A stretch of DNA of 64,000 bases from Apricaphanius iberus (GCA_028564705.1 JAPXFQ010002640.1:1506501-1570500); one strand, 5' to 3'. Shown: positions 37,801 through 43,908, counted from the first letter of the stretch. A program made the numbers and translations. The notes: generated by a model from the sequence alone, not told the origin.

Positions 37801-39599
37801 GCTCAAAGGAAGAAGCCATGTTGGTTATTTGACGCATACCAAAATAGAGGACACCCGACTGAAGCTAGTCTGGTCAGATGAGAGAGATTAAAAAAAAGAA
37901 CTTTCTGGTCAAACAGCAAAGCACTAAACAACCGTGAACAGACACCAAACTTGTGGAGAAACAAGCTGAATGGGAAGGTAAATGGAGGTCAGTGCAGGAA
38001 ACAGCCTGTTGCTATGGAGACCCACTTCATTCAATATTATTCAAATTATGTAATTAATGAAAAATAAAGTACTCCCAAAAAATTATATTTACTTAAAATA
38101 CAAAATAAATATATATATATATATTTTAATGGAAAAACAGTTTTATGAATTTACTTCTTAACATGGTTTTATTTTGAGCCCCTTATTTTGTAAAGCTAGA
38201 TGTATTTCGGGAGCTTTTACTTCATCAGCTTCTCTCAGTAAGCCTGGGATGCTTTTCAGACCTTTTAAAGGCAAACGACATTCAGAAACTGTCTTCCAAA
38301 AAACAGGCACCATTTCTTCGATATTTTCCAAGCTAGTTCCTCTTTTATTCTGTGCTTGCTGTCGTTTGTACAGATGCACTGAAGTTTGCTGCATTGTGAT
38401 CAGTGCCGCCCCCTCATTTGAATTAGAACTGGAAATAAAGAGGGCCTGAAATAAAACCATTAAGAAAGTTAAAGTCCCTGAAATAGGTAAACTAGCATTA
38501 CAAAATAAAAGATGGCTCGAAATAAGCTCAAGTGGCATGAATAATGTTGTAACGCTCTGAAATAAAAAGGATCAAATCTAAAACACTGAGAGCTTTATCA
38601 AATTTGTTAATGAACTACTTTGAACCCTTTCAAACAAAACAAGACAGTGCAGAAATTATCAAGAAACAGCTTACCACAGCATGCATGGACTTGTTCATCG
38701 CTCTTGTTGAGACATTGTACTGTGACACCATTTATTAAACAAAACTTGTTGTGACAATTTTACCACAGAACATCTTGGATGTACTCCATTAAAACCTTTT
38801 TTTTTTCATGACAAAAATGAAAAGAAGTCGATAAAAGAAATAGCTGGACATTTTAGCAACACTGCGTGAGCTGCTGATGGTCAGTTTTTAGCTGACAGAA
38901 CCCTGATCAGAGCTTCATGTGGCCTCGTTTTACCTCTGGTTCGAACAGGATAAGTGAATGTGTACAATGAAAAGGACCGCTTACTGTTTTTGCTGACATC
39001 AAGCTCCCTGAGGTTAATGAGGTTGGCGAGCGCTGCCGGCAACACCGTCAGGTCATTATCTGGCATGCTCAGTCGGTGGAGTAACTGGCAGTTAAACAGT
39101 TGCTGGAGGAGGAAAGAAGCAGAGAAAGTTGAGGATTTCCCTTCACATTATATGTCACGTTCAAGTAAAACTTTGAGTGGAAGGAATTCTTTAAGAGTGG
39201 TCTAAATATTCCAACTTTATTACTGTTTCTATCTTATCTCAGAATAAAAACTCATTCTCCGAAGCAGCTTTAGTCAACCCTCTTGCAGGGGTAGGAGGTT
39301 CATCTCTCTGCTGTTCTGTTTTATTGTTTCAGAAGACACTGGAAATCTTTCTGCTTCAACTTTTCCAACAACTGACAGAAAAGTGAGACACAGAAACGTT
39401 TCAGTGGTCGTACTTTAGGCAGCTCCTCGATCTGGTTGGCATCGAGGTAGAGCTCCTGCAGCGTCTTCTCAAAGCTGAAGATCTCCTTAGGAACCGTCTC
39501 CAGGCTGCAGTGGGAGTAGTCCAGAGATGTCACCGCCTCCTCCTCACCCCGCAAGCACCGGCATGGCACCAGCCGAACAAAGAAGCTCCGCTTGGACAT
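4758..39599 (-). CDS. erbin: erbin (LAP-family LRR-PDZ scaffold protein), 24 coding exons
   Basis: Spliced minus-strand coding region, 1383 residues. Exons in order: 39414-39599, 38985-39102, 36619-36697, 36377-36466, 31475-31531, 28972-29035, 28704-28778, 28044-28188, 24584-24656, 22239-22368, 22027-22142, 21768-21837, 19077-19176, 17756-17877, 15238-15414, 14611-14790, 14384-14498, 14121-14295, 12543-14034, 11062-11205, 7190-7357, 5590-5682, 4960-5034, 4758-4865. All introns are GT-AG and phases match throughout. Seen: N-terminus with Cys13 and Cys15 (the palmitoylated pair in mammals), about 16 LRRs (residues ~25-400), a conserved acidic LAP segment (~435-500), a long Ser/Pro-rich region, and a C-terminal PDZ (~1293-1380) with an LGFS carboxylate loop (1303-1306) and His1359, indicating class I. 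Known of the family: basolateral and synaptic scaffold binding ERBB2 and delta-catenin/ARVCF-type C-termini, and modulating Ras and TGF-beta signalling. The paralogue lrrc7 is the main alternative; exons 14, 15 and 20 favour erbin. Confidence 0.96.
4960..5034 (-). CDS. erbin: erbin coding exon 23 (PDZ core)
   Basis: Reads [20 protein letters not shown], then DKILQ; the central strands of the PDZ domain. Acceptor TTGTTTTAG, donor CAG|GTAATC. Confidence 0.97.
5260..5440. repeat. degenerate GATG/GATA-type tetranucleotide repeat
   Basis: About 180 bp of imperfect GATGGA, GATAAA and AATGAATG units in the intron between PDZ exons 22 and 23. It produces a spurious open frame on the minus strand. 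Confidence 0.75.
5590..5682 (-). CDS. erbin: erbin coding exon 22 (PDZ, carboxylate-binding loop)
   Basis: Reads [20 protein letters not shown], then [11 protein letters not shown]. Contains the LGFS loop that binds the ligand C-terminus and strand beta-B. Acceptor GTGTTTCAG, donor AAT|GTAAGC. Confidence 0.97.
6040..7045 (-). mobile_element. Tc1-like transposon remnant, antisense
   Basis: Decayed element in intron 21. The antisense transposase region is recognisable at 6136-6180 (GGGTTGTTGTTCTGCAAGATG type) and 6735-6830 (CATGACGCTGCCACCAC, complement of the transposase HGGGSIMLWG region). A terminal-repeat-like end (AAGTTCAAGGGGTATGAATA) lies at 7010-7029. The middle (about 6200-6700) is diverged or foreign. 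Non-functional. Confidence 0.7.
7190..7357 (-). CDS. erbin: erbin coding exon 21 (linker before PDZ)
   Basis: A 168-nt phase-0 exon reading [14 protein letters not shown], then the conserved [18 protein letters not shown], then DALQQE. Acceptor TGCTGCCTAG. Donor GAG|GTGGAG is weak at +3/+4. The frame stays open past the donor ([10 protein letters not shown], then stop), so intron retention would give a truncated protein without the PDZ. Confidence 0.93.
7550..8115 (+). mobile_element. Tc1-like transposon fragment
   Basis: Resembles the 5' half of a Tc1 transposase gene: a stretch like 'GACCATCGTACCGCTCAAGA' at 7813-7832, then the coding equivalent of [29 protein letters not shown] and a DLMK (from SDETK) motif near 8055. 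Multiple frameshifts and stops; clearly dead. Confidence 0.7.
8465..9770 (+). mobile_element. second Tc1-like transposon, interrupted by a nested MITE
   Basis: Better preserved copy of another Tc1 family. From 8498 it reads like [20 protein letters not shown], then [15 protein letters not shown] (frameshifted), [31 protein letters not shown], then GGIIMLWG. After an insertion (8947-9304) it resumes at [11 protein letters not shown] and [17 protein letters not shown] (9395-9450). A terminal repeat ending AAATACTTTTTTGCCTTACTGTA lies at about 9747-9769. Stops and frameshifts make it inactive. Confidence 0.85.
8947..9304. mobile_element. 358-bp MITE nested in Tc1 copy
   Basis: Inverted termini CCTGCATCCGAAT (8947-8959) and ATTCGGATGCAGG (9292-9304) are perfect complements. 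It separates two parts of one Tc1 reading region. A TAG trinucleotide on each side could be a 3-bp target duplication of PIF/Harbinger type; the superfamily is not certain. Confidence 0.8.
9780..11061. other. erbin intron 20, left part
   Basis: No gene or clear repeat recognised. Small open frames at 10475-10690 and 10850-11083 (plus) lack any family similarity; the second runs antisense into exon 20. Confidence 0.4.
11062..11205 (-). CDS. erbin: erbin coding exon 20 (candidate cassette exon)
   Basis: A 144-nt phase-0 exon of 48 codons reading [20 protein letters not shown], then [12 protein letters not shown], and ending GALSFR. It corresponds to the segment of mammalian erbin isoforms that begins SMLSRSFNSNF. 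Acceptor TTTTCATCAG, donor CGT|GTGAGT. It is flanked by introns of 1.3 and 3.7 kb and can be skipped without changing frame, giving 1335 residues. Confidence 0.9.
11718..12037. mobile_element. 320-bp MITE (hAT-like termini)
   Basis: Left end TAGGGATGCAACGGTATC and right end GTATTGGTGCATCTCTA form imperfect terminal inverted repeats. The interior has repeated CCGATAC motifs. It lies in erbin intron 19. Typical of short teleost hAT-related elements. Confidence 0.7.
12044..12542. other. erbin intron 19, right part
   Basis: Half a kilobase downstream of the exon 19 donor. No feature recognised. Confidence 0.4.
12543..14034 (-). CDS. erbin: erbin coding exon 19 (large central exon)
   Basis: A 1492-nt exon encoding residues ~691-1188. 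Mostly Ser/Pro/Gln-rich and presumably disordered. Conserved islands: [101 protein letters not shown], and a C-terminal helical stretch [16 protein letters not shown]. Acceptor TATTCCTAG, donor AAG|GTAAAA. The 517-codon reading frame extends upstream of the acceptor to 14054, but that part is intronic. Confidence 0.97.
14121..14295 (-). CDS. erbin: erbin coding exon 18
   Basis: Reads [20 protein letters not shown], then [20 protein letters not shown]. This Asn/Ser-rich segment is conserved in vertebrate erbin. Acceptor CTCTTTTAG, donor AG|GTAAAC. Confidence 0.95.
14384..14498 (-). CDS. erbin: erbin coding exon 17
   Basis: Reads [20 protein letters not shown], then [18 protein letters not shown], strongly conserved in erbin. 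Acceptor TCATTTTTAG, donor G|GTAAAG. Confidence 0.95.
14611..14790 (-). CDS. erbin: erbin coding exon 16 (disordered region)
   Basis: A 180-nt phase-0 exon, Ser/Thr-rich, ending [10 protein letters not shown]; this matches the vertebrate erbin sequence before the acidic EELS motif. Acceptor CCCCCAAAG. The donor GAG|GTGCTT is weak. Exon length is a multiple of three, so skipping would keep frame. Confidence 0.85.
14860..15140 (-). mobile_element. Tc1-like 3' remnant, antisense
   Basis: The phrase AGGAATTTTATGTGACCGAC at 14922-14941, followed by CAACAGAATATACATGATAATTG, resembles the A/T-rich end of a common teleost Tc1 family in reverse. No transposase frame survives. Confidence 0.55.
15238..15414 (-). 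CDS. erbin: erbin coding exon 15 (second LAP-specific segment)
   Basis: A 177-nt phase-0 exon. The conserved [18 protein letters not shown] motif is followed by an acidic, less conserved tail ending QDVGVK. Acceptor TTATTCCAG, donor AAG|GTCAGC. Confidence 0.95.
15460..15482. repeat. (AT)n microsatellite
   Basis: Short pure AT dinucleotide tract in erbin intron 14, followed by ACACG and a T run. Confidence 0.8.
15483..16420. other. erbin intron 14, repeat-free part
   Basis: No recognisable gene or element. The 104-codon and 70-codon minus-strand frames near 15946-16336 show no family features. Confidence 0.4.
16423..17573. mobile_element. piggyBac-like non-autonomous element or remnant
   Basis: Left end TTAACCCTTTAAGCGCCCTG starts at a TTAA. 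The right end around 17551-17573 (CCCTCAGCGTCTAAAGAGTAAA) is roughly complementary. The interior has no intact transposase. A smaller MITE is inserted at 17283-17482. The family is inferred from the terminal motif and TTAA only. Confidence 0.45.
17283..17482. mobile_element. 200-bp hAT-type MITE
   Basis: Near-perfect inverted termini: CAGGGGTGGGGAACC at the left and GGTTCCCCACCCCTG (with one extra change inward) at the right. Flanking octamers ATCTATAT and ACTTATAT agree at 6 of 8 positions, as expected for an old 8-bp hAT target duplication. Confidence 0.85.
17756..17877 (-). CDS. erbin: erbin coding exon 14 (LAP-specific segment)
   Basis: Reads [20 protein letters not shown], then [12 protein letters not shown]. 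This acidic stretch is almost invariant in erbin orthologues. Acceptor CATTGTAG, donor AAG|GTTAGT. Confidence 0.96.
17878..19076. other. erbin intron 13
   Basis: 1.2 kb without a recognisable gene or element. Confidence 0.45.
19077..19176 (-). CDS. erbin: erbin coding exon 13 (LRR cap)
   Basis: Reads [20 protein letters not shown], then [13 protein letters not shown]. This is the conserved segment closing the LRR domain in LAP proteins. Acceptor TCTCCCACAG, donor T|GTGAGT. Confidence 0.95.
19230..19600. mobile_element. interspersed repeat with 'GTTTCCATG...AATAACCCG' ends
   Basis: Begins CTGCGTTTCCATGCAGCCAA and contains AATAACCCG and GGCCATGTAAA motifs repeated in both orientations, ending near GGGGTTATTCCGAA. 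This pattern belongs to a common class of short teleost DNA elements. Antisense frames of up to 122 codons across it are not genes. Confidence 0.6.
19601..21767. other. erbin intron 12, remaining part
   Basis: Mostly unremarkable AT-rich sequence. A LINE-tail-like piece (CAGTTTATTCATTTGACCCC then CAAGGCACTTT-like motif) lies at 20820-20890. A (GT)n tract followed by a G run lies at 21340-21366. Confidence 0.45.
21340..21366. repeat. (GT)n / poly-G microsatellite
   Basis: About eight GT units running directly into a run of roughly ten G, in erbin intron 12. Confidence 0.8.
21768..21837 (-). CDS. erbin: erbin coding exon 12 (last LRR)
   Basis: Reads [20 protein letters not shown] and then ENQ, the final LRR with the conserved AMWLS motif of LAP proteins. 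Acceptor CTACTGTAG, donor CAG|GTAAGA. Confidence 0.95.
22027..22142 (-). CDS. erbin: erbin coding exon 11 (LRRs)
   Basis: Reads [20 protein letters not shown], then [18 protein letters not shown]. Acceptor CCCTCACAG, donor AA|GTGAGT. Only 96 nt separate it from exon 10. Confidence 0.96.
22239..22368 (-). CDS. erbin: erbin coding exon 10 (LRRs)
   Basis: Reads [20 protein letters not shown], then [17 protein letters not shown]. Two LRR units. Acceptor CCCCCTAG, donor GAG|GTGAGC. Confidence 0.96.
22855..23670 (+). mobile_element. Tc1-like transposon remnant
   Basis: Heavily decayed. Recognisable pieces: GTAGAGGACACAGCTAACACATGG-like at 23212-23236, and the transposase C-terminal equivalent of [16 protein letters not shown] (from 23371). 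The end resembles the common 'AAAATCCCAATAAAA' tail at 23648. Many stops. Confidence 0.7.
23680..24583. other. erbin intron 9, remaining part
   Basis: No gene or element recognised in this 0.9 kb. Confidence 0.4.
24584..24656 (-). CDS. erbin: erbin coding exon 9 (LRR)
   Basis: Reads [20 protein letters not shown] and then SIG. Acceptor TCTGTCTTAAG (AAG type), donor GG|GTGAGC. It lies 3.4 kb from exon 8, in an intron holding Tc1, hAT and pogo-like debris. Confidence 0.94.
25600..25704. mobile_element. short MITE fragment
   Basis: Ends ATCGTCCAGCTCTAATA, the complement of the common TTAGAGCTGGACGAT terminus, and holds repeated TATCGAT motifs. The other end was not found; truncated. Confidence 0.45.
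25831..26240 (+). mobile_element. internally deleted Tc1-like element
   Basis: Left terminal repeat CAGTATAGACCAAAAGTTTG followed by GACACACCTCATTCA. After a deletion it joins the 3' transposase part (PGPQSHRT, then [20 protein letters not shown], then LWELLQDCW). The right terminal repeat is missing or lost. Confidence 0.85.
26400..26780 (+). mobile_element. hAT/ZBED-type transposon 5' fragment with decayed BED zinc finger
   Basis: Around 26665-26745 two overlapping frames give [10 protein letters not shown] and then [19 protein letters not shown]. Together they match the BED zinc-finger pattern C-x2-C ... H-x4-H with the usual RRKH ending. A frameshift separates the halves and a stop lies upstream, so it is a pseudogene fragment. 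It sits in erbin intron 8. Confidence 0.65.
26812..27010. mobile_element. pogo/Tigger-like MITE fragment
   Basis: Begins TACAGTTGCCCCTCACTATA and continues ATGTGGTTCAACTTTTGTG, resembling the 'CAGT..CCCTCACTATTACGCGGTTCACC' termini of short pogo-type elements. Only one end is clear. Confidence 0.45.
27680..27850. repeat. degenerate ATGTGT/TGTA repeat
   Basis: About 170 bp of imperfect ATGTGTATG-like units, 200 bp downstream of the exon 8 donor. Confidence 0.7.
28044..28188 (-). CDS. erbin: erbin coding exon 8 (LRRs)
   Basis: Reads [20 protein letters not shown], then [20 protein letters not shown]. Two LRR units. Acceptor CTGTCCAG directly before the internal ATG codon; donor G|GTGAGG. Confidence 0.95.
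28704..28778 (-). CDS. erbin: erbin coding exon 7 (LRR)
   Basis: A 75-nt phase-0 exon reading [18 protein letters not shown] and then KLTFLPG. Acceptor GACATCTAG, donor GGG|GTAAAA. Confidence 0.95.
28972..29035 (-). CDS. erbin: erbin coding exon 6 (LRR)
   Basis: Reads [18 protein letters not shown] and then TEV. Acceptor TCTCAATAG, donor GTG|GTAAGT, leaving phase 0. Confidence 0.95.
29036..31474. other. erbin intron 5
   Basis: 2.4 kb with no gene recognised. A 126-codon minus frame at 30907-31287 is Leu/Phe/Ser-rich, matches nothing I know and is probably chance. A short (GA)n tract lies at 31090-31102. Confidence 0.4.
31475..31531 (-). CDS. erbin: erbin coding exon 5 (LRR)
   Basis: Short 57-nt exon reading [18 protein letters not shown]. 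Acceptor CGGTTACAG, donor AA|GTGAGT. It follows a 4.8-kb intron (31532-36376) that contains an L1 fragment. Confidence 0.94.
32085..33375. mobile_element. hAT-like element fragments with 'TAGGGATGTAA' terminus
   Basis: Left end GTAGGGATGTAAGAAAATAT, then GTATCACGATACTGTATCGAT. The right end region (33340-33378) reads CCAATGTATCGCTTCAAGGT and then GGCGCACCACTAC. The GC-rich interior 32580-32960 is unlike the flanks and carries a 102-codon minus frame (32586-32894) that I cannot assign. This may be one non-autonomous element or two adjacent ones. Confidence 0.45.
33587..34960 (-). mobile_element. L1-type LINE fragment (3' end)
   Basis: Minus-strand frame at 34589-34945 encodes [20 protein letters not shown], then [20 protein letters not shown], then [13 protein letters not shown]; this is the conserved region after the reverse transcriptase in L1 ORF2. 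Frameshifts follow. It ends at a minus-strand CAATAAAAAA at about 33585, the expected L1 tail. 5'-truncated and dead; it sits in the same orientation as erbin in intron 4. Confidence 0.85.
34970..36376. other. erbin intron 4, right part
   Basis: No gene or clear element recognised in this 1.4 kb. Confidence 0.4.
36377..36466 (-). CDS. erbin: erbin coding exon 4 (LRRs)
   Basis: Reads [20 protein letters not shown] and then [10 protein letters not shown], canonical LAP-family LRRs. The acceptor is TTTCATCAG. The donor AG|GTCGGT is non-consensus at +3 but is the only site that keeps the phase with exon 5. Confidence 0.93.
36619..36697 (-). CDS. erbin: erbin coding exon 3 (LRRs)
   Basis: Reads [12 protein letters not shown], then [12 protein letters not shown], a near-identical match to the vertebrate erbin LRR segment. 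The acceptor is TTTCAAG, so the last three bases are AAG instead of the usual CAG/TAG. The donor is AA|GTGAGT. Confidence 0.93.
37260..37530 (+). mobile_element. LINE (L2/CR1-type) 3' end
   Basis: The sequence GTAAAGCACTTTGAGTTGCA at 37463-37482, followed by GTGCTATATAAAGTTTGATT and a TTGATTTGATT repeat, is the typical 3' terminus of fish L2-like LINEs and their SINEs. A (TG)n tract at 37338-37370 is included. Confidence 0.7.
37338..37370. repeat. (TG)n microsatellite
   Basis: Two TG runs separated by one CATG, in erbin intron 2. Produces spurious Cys/Val-rich and His/Thr-rich frames. Confidence 0.9.
37565..38060 (+). mobile_element. Tc1-like remnant
   Basis: Left part resembles a Tc1 terminal region (AGTGTCTTGGAATAGTATTT). 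Later pieces resemble AKRKKPCW and KLVWSDER (CTGGTCAGATGAGAGAGATT at 37870-37889). Heavily deleted. Confidence 0.55.
38158..38538 (-). other. unassigned 126-codon open frame in erbin intron 2
   Basis: Minus-strand frame ending [19 protein letters not shown], with an internal hydrophilic stretch [18 protein letters not shown] and [19 protein letters not shown]. Base and codon composition is more gene-like than most frames here. A TTTATTTCAG acceptor-like site precedes the hydrophilic part. No family recognised. Could be a retrocopy fragment, an unannotated exon or chance. Confidence 0.2.
38985..39102 (-). CDS. erbin: erbin coding exon 2 (LRRs)
   Basis: Begins after CTCCAG and reads [17 protein letters not shown]. 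It continues through the LRR motif [13 protein letters not shown] and ends in phase 1 at A|GTAAGC. The split codon with exon 3 gives Ser102. Confidence 0.95.
39414..39599 (-). CDS. erbin: erbin coding exon 1 (start codon, first LRRs)
   Basis: Encodes residues 1-62, starting [15 protein letters not shown] and ending EELPK. The ATG at 39597-39599 is chosen because it aligns with the mammalian start (MTTKRS...) and lies 9 nt after a good acceptor (pyrimidine tract plus CAG, exon start 39608). Cys13 and Cys15 match the two palmitoylated cysteines of mammalian erbin. The exon ends at donor AAA|GTACGA. Confidence 0.95.
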
Positions 39600-39608
39600 C
39601 CTCAAGGA
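39600..39608 (-). other. erbin: 5' UTR part of erbin coding exon 1
   Basis: Nine bases between the acceptor (TCTGCTCTCCAG, ending at 39609) and the ATG. The rest of the 5' UTR must be spliced from upstream, beyond a very long intron. Confidence 0.7.
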
Positions 39609-40149
39609 CTGGAGAGCAGAGAGAACGGAGAGAAAACATTTGTCAGTGTGATTCGTTTTTAGTGCAGTCAGAGAATACATCGTTTCAAAACACACCGGAT
39701 GAGTTTTTCAATTTTTCATCGTCATGATAAAAGTTCAAATAAATCTTTAGAAGTGAGCGCTTGCTCATGGAAAAAAGGTTGATTAAGGCTCCAGCTCAAA
39801 CCGTTGAAACAGACGACCACATAAGTCAAAGCAGTGGGTCATTTCTTGTTTTACCATGTTTTTCCTTAAAAAGTTAGCCAAAACTCTGGGATTATTTTTT
39901 TCTACATTTACTCTTAGTGCATGACTGGCTGATTAATGATAAACATGCATTTCCTGGAAATGTTCATGTGGCTTTTCCTTCTTATCCTGTTCAATGTTAA
40001 CGTTGCTGTGGTCAACTGAACTCCCCATCTCCGCAGTAGAGTAGCTGGGTAATCCAATGTGCAAAAGAACAAAAAATAAAATAATTTTTCTTTCTAAAAG
40101 CTCATTGTGTGCTTAAAAAAAACAAAAACAGATTTGTAGAAAATACCCA

Positions 40150-40290
40150 CCAGTAATTTAAGTTTTCTTTATTGTCTTTTTACAGAAAGGGTAGGAATCC
40201 AGTGATCGACAAGGTAGTGACAGCATCATGCTGTGGGCATAACAACCCCAAATACAGAGCCAGAGCTACGATGGAATACTTTAGACCAAC
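40150..40290 (+). mobile_element. Tc1-like fragment
   Basis: Contains GACAGCATCATGCTGTGGGC (transposase GSIMLWG region) directly joined to CCAGAGCTACGATGGAATAC (TARATMEWF region), so the part between has been deleted. It ends at a 13-bp palindrome. Confidence 0.75.
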
Positions 40291-40320
40291 TTTCAGCCCT
40301 GCAACTTCAGGGCTGAAAGT
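40289..40320. repeat. perfect 13-bp inverted repeat with 6-nt loop
   Basis: ACTTTCAGCCCTG at 40289-40301 and CAGGGCTGAAAGT at 40308-40320, loop CAACTT. It occurs exactly where the Tc1 remnant stops. Confidence 0.9.
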
Positions 40321-41970
40321 CAGTACGTTTAAAAGCACATGTAAATCGAGCTTTTTTGAGAGATGGGTCTTTGGCTTGTAAAAGTTGCTGATTCCCTTCT
40401 TTAGATCCAACTATAACCATGTGTTAGCACAGCAAAGCCCAGATAAAACTTAACGTGTCAAATCCTAGCTGCTATCAAAACGTCAATCTCTTTCCGTGGC
40501 CATACATACATTTATCCTCTGCACCTTAAGAACATGTTTAGCAAGGATGCAAGAGAGATATATACAATTAAGTATCATTTTCCTATTATTAATTTACACA
40601 TACTTCACGTCAACAATCTAAAACACAAACAAAAAGAGGAAACAATTTGGCCTTTTTTCTTTTCTTTTTTTTTTTACAATTTTACATGCATTTTTATTTT
40701 TGGGCGTTAAAAATCACTGGCACATAAAAAGTACATATCTTGAACTGTTATTTTACCTTCTGTTTAACTTCTTTTATTGAAAACCGTTTTCTGAACACAA
40801 ACCGAATTAAAGATAAATCCGCCACAAATTGTTTCACATCTTGTTGTTCAACTAAAAGGAAAACAGAAGGGATGGTGCAGAGAAATATTAGTGTATATTG
40901 TTTTTCACTCGAGTCTGAGGGTCAACTCCATGGCTTTCAATAAGTACAGTGCCCAATATGGAATGTGCCCTGGTCAACAGAGGCTTTGTTCACTGGAGCA
41001 TGCAGAGAATGTGACTTTTCCTCCCCCTCATCCTAATCTGAGTGCTGCCACAGCACATAATCTAAGCACACTTTATTCACTGTCAATCTTTACAGCCTCA
41101 CTGAGCTTTGACAGACTGTATATGGATTAGAAAAGCAAAAACAAAGAATTATTCAGAAGAATCTAAGTGAAAGTCTTTTTGGTCTACAATGAAATGTAAT
41201 CAGCCGTGTCAAGACGAGTCATGTCGTGTTTTTCTAGGATGAGCAGATATGCCTGTGCCAAAATGTGAGTTTTAAAGAATATGATTCAGTAGGCTAGCCT
41301 GGCATTTGTCACGTTGAAGGAAAACCACTTTGTTCTTCTTGATTACAATAATGAGGATATTTTCCAGAAGGAGCCTTCAAAATCTCCCTAGAGTCATCTG
41401 AAAAGAGCAACAGTCAGCAGGTCCTCCATCGCCCTGTATGCATGAACTCGCCCACACACAGGAGAACCAACCAAGAGGCTGTCTGTCTATCGCCAACACA
41501 ATCGGTGCCATAGAAGCAGACGTCTCGTGTATGAATACTCGGAGTAATCCGGTCCATCACCAGACGGGTCGACAGTTCGCCTTATTCATCCAGAGTAAGG
41601 AGAACCGCGCATATATAAATGATGCATGGCATACGGAGTGGAAGAAGAGGGTGGGGTGGTTGCTGTGGGTTCTGGTTAGGTATGCAACTAGAAGCAATCA
41701 TGCGGAGAAAACCAGAAGCTGTTATTTGGAATGGGTGTAGCTTCAAGAGCTACGAGGAAAGCAGCACGGCCTTAAAGATGACGATGAGAAAGGATGAGCA
41801 GAACGTGTTAGAACCTGCACCGGAATTTATTCAGACTTAATGGTTTCTAACAGCTACATCTGGAAGTGGTAGAAAGCATGTTGGCTGTACTGCAAATGAA
41901 GTGTAATAGGTACGAATTTTACAGTGAACAATTACACAACAGTATAATGTCCCAATCACGTTGGAAGGAA
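40321..41970. other. erbin 5' intron, unannotated stretch
   Basis: No gene recognised. Plus-strand frames near 41438-41840 carry no family motif. Confidence 0.4.
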
Positions 41971-41977
41971 GGTTACA

Positions 41978-42085
41978 TTTAGGGCTGGATGATTTTTCGA
42001 GTAAAAAAAAAACAACAAAAGAACCCCACATTTTTTCCATACAAGATATCACAATGACGAATATCATTTAAATCGATATGAACAG
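41978..42085. mobile_element. MITE fragment with 'AGGGCTGGATGATTTTTCGA' end
   Basis: Begins TTAGGGCTGGATGATTTTTC and contains GATATCACAATGACGAATAT and AATCGATATGAAC, the usual pattern of the GGGCTGG(G)CGAT-ended element class. The same class recurs at 52329, 57831 and (reverse) 62041. Confidence 0.55.
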
Positions 42086-43420
42086 TTTGTTTTCTTCCTT
42101 CCCGCTGCTCTGTCCATCACCACAGCTCAGGGTGTTTTGTCTCCTTATCAATATTTCCTTTCGATCTATTTGTTTTATTAAACAATGAATTTATAATCTC
42201 TAATACTTTTTTTTATTACCAATTATTTTACATATACAAGTAAGTTCAAAGTAATTTTATGTTTCGTCAATACTTGTAGGATGCTTTTTTCTTTTTCATT
42301 TAGAAATCCATCTCAGTTTCTTCCTCAATGACCGTTTCTTTTAATTAATCAATTTCTGACTATTCTAGATCTTTCTAATTCCTTCCATATTAGTTCTATT
42401 TTTTTTTCAGGTTCATCTGTTACAGATACAATAATTAGTCTTTCTTGCAAATATTCCTGCTGACTTCAGTTTTGAACATGATGCTGGTTAATACATTTGT
42501 AGATTTAAAAATGCTTGGATTTCTTAGTTTTGAAGAAATTAATGAATAAGTAGCAAACATCATGAAGGAAACTCGAGTATTACTTCAATACAAGCCGTTT
42601 ATGTCTGTGCTTTACTTTAAAGATTTGTTCATATTTGGAGATTTTTTTTAAGCTTCCTGCTCTAACAGCTTTTTAAAATTCAAATAACAGATGTGGACTG
42701 TCTGTGTTAGTTGGGGTTGCCTAAAGCAGCGCTAAACGTAATCTGGAAGGGAGCACACTGATGAGAATGAAGCACCCTACAGCACAGATAAGCTTATCCA
42801 CTGACCTACATGTTGCTGGAATGATCACTGACTCCCCATCAAGCTCCATCAGGAGCCTTCACTTTCTGAAAGAACATTCAAGACATGCTACACAGATTCC
42901 AGCCATGTTAAGCTCTCAGTGGAGATATTCCTTCTTAGCCTACTTCTTTAAGAAAAAAACTCATCGTGCTAGTGAATGCTTGGCCTGATAGCAGAAAGAC
43001 TGATTCTTTAGATTTTTACCAGAGTGAACTTTCACAAACAGTGGCTGCATTTAGTGAGAAATTGCAAAAATGTGTGGGAATGCGTAAATTGTGGTCATGT
43101 GACGCTGCAGCCTGGCAATGAACTTTGTAGCTTCCTCTGTGCACCAGTGAATAAAACCGTCCAGAGAGCAGAGCAGTCATAGAATACCATTTAGTCGCTC
43201 GCTCACAGCCAGGAAACCACTTTCCTCGTACAACCCTGCTCCGTGTAACCCAAGTGCCTCCTGGGTCAGGGCTGTTGCTATAGAGACTATATGATCTGGA
43301 GCAGAAAAGGCTTCAGTCTGAAACAACACATGCAGAGGCGATCTACAAATGCATATAGTTACTGACTGGTAACTAGGCAAGAAGATGTAAGGGGTCCTTT
43401 TATTTGTTTAAAAAGCCACT
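42086..43420. other. erbin 5' intron, unannotated stretch
   Basis: No gene or clear element seen in 1.3 kb. Confidence 0.4.
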
Positions 43421-43423
43421 ACA

Positions 43424-43650
43424 GTGGACCTCAGGTATTTGTGGCTTTTAGGGACCACAACCGCCTGCTAGTTGAGACTCCTAAATACTCAAGACCCCCT
43501 CTTAAAGCGCTTATTACTCCTTATTTTAATAGTTCAAACAAAGAATATAAACTGGCACTATCACAGAAAGTAGCACTCGCGGGGGGGTTACAGCCAATCA
43601 GTGAGGAAACTGACGGCTGCTCTTGGATTGGCAGCTTTGTAACTGCCAGC
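43424..43650. mobile_element. MITE-like fragment (pogo-type end)
   Basis: Starts ACAGTGGACCTCAGGTATTT and continues GTGGCTTTTAGGGACCAC, resembling the 'CAGTGG.CCTCG' ends of Tigger/pogo-derived short elements. The complete 71-codon frame over it is not a gene. Confidence 0.4.
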
Positions 43651-43908
43651 CACTAGTGTGAGAAGTAAATACATTTTCTTTCAAATATTTTAGATATGAT
43701 TTGAAGATGATCTATAAAAGTGGAAATAATTTAAAGTCATATTCCGCAGAATAAAAAAATAAAAAATAACTCCAGTACTAAGTGAATCCACCACAACTAC
43801 TGCACCAAATATAAGCAGAGGTCCACAGAGCCTTTCTGAATACCTACAGGCAAGTCAAAGTTGTAGAATTTTTTTGAAAGCAAACTTAACATGTTCATAA
43901 AGTCTGGG

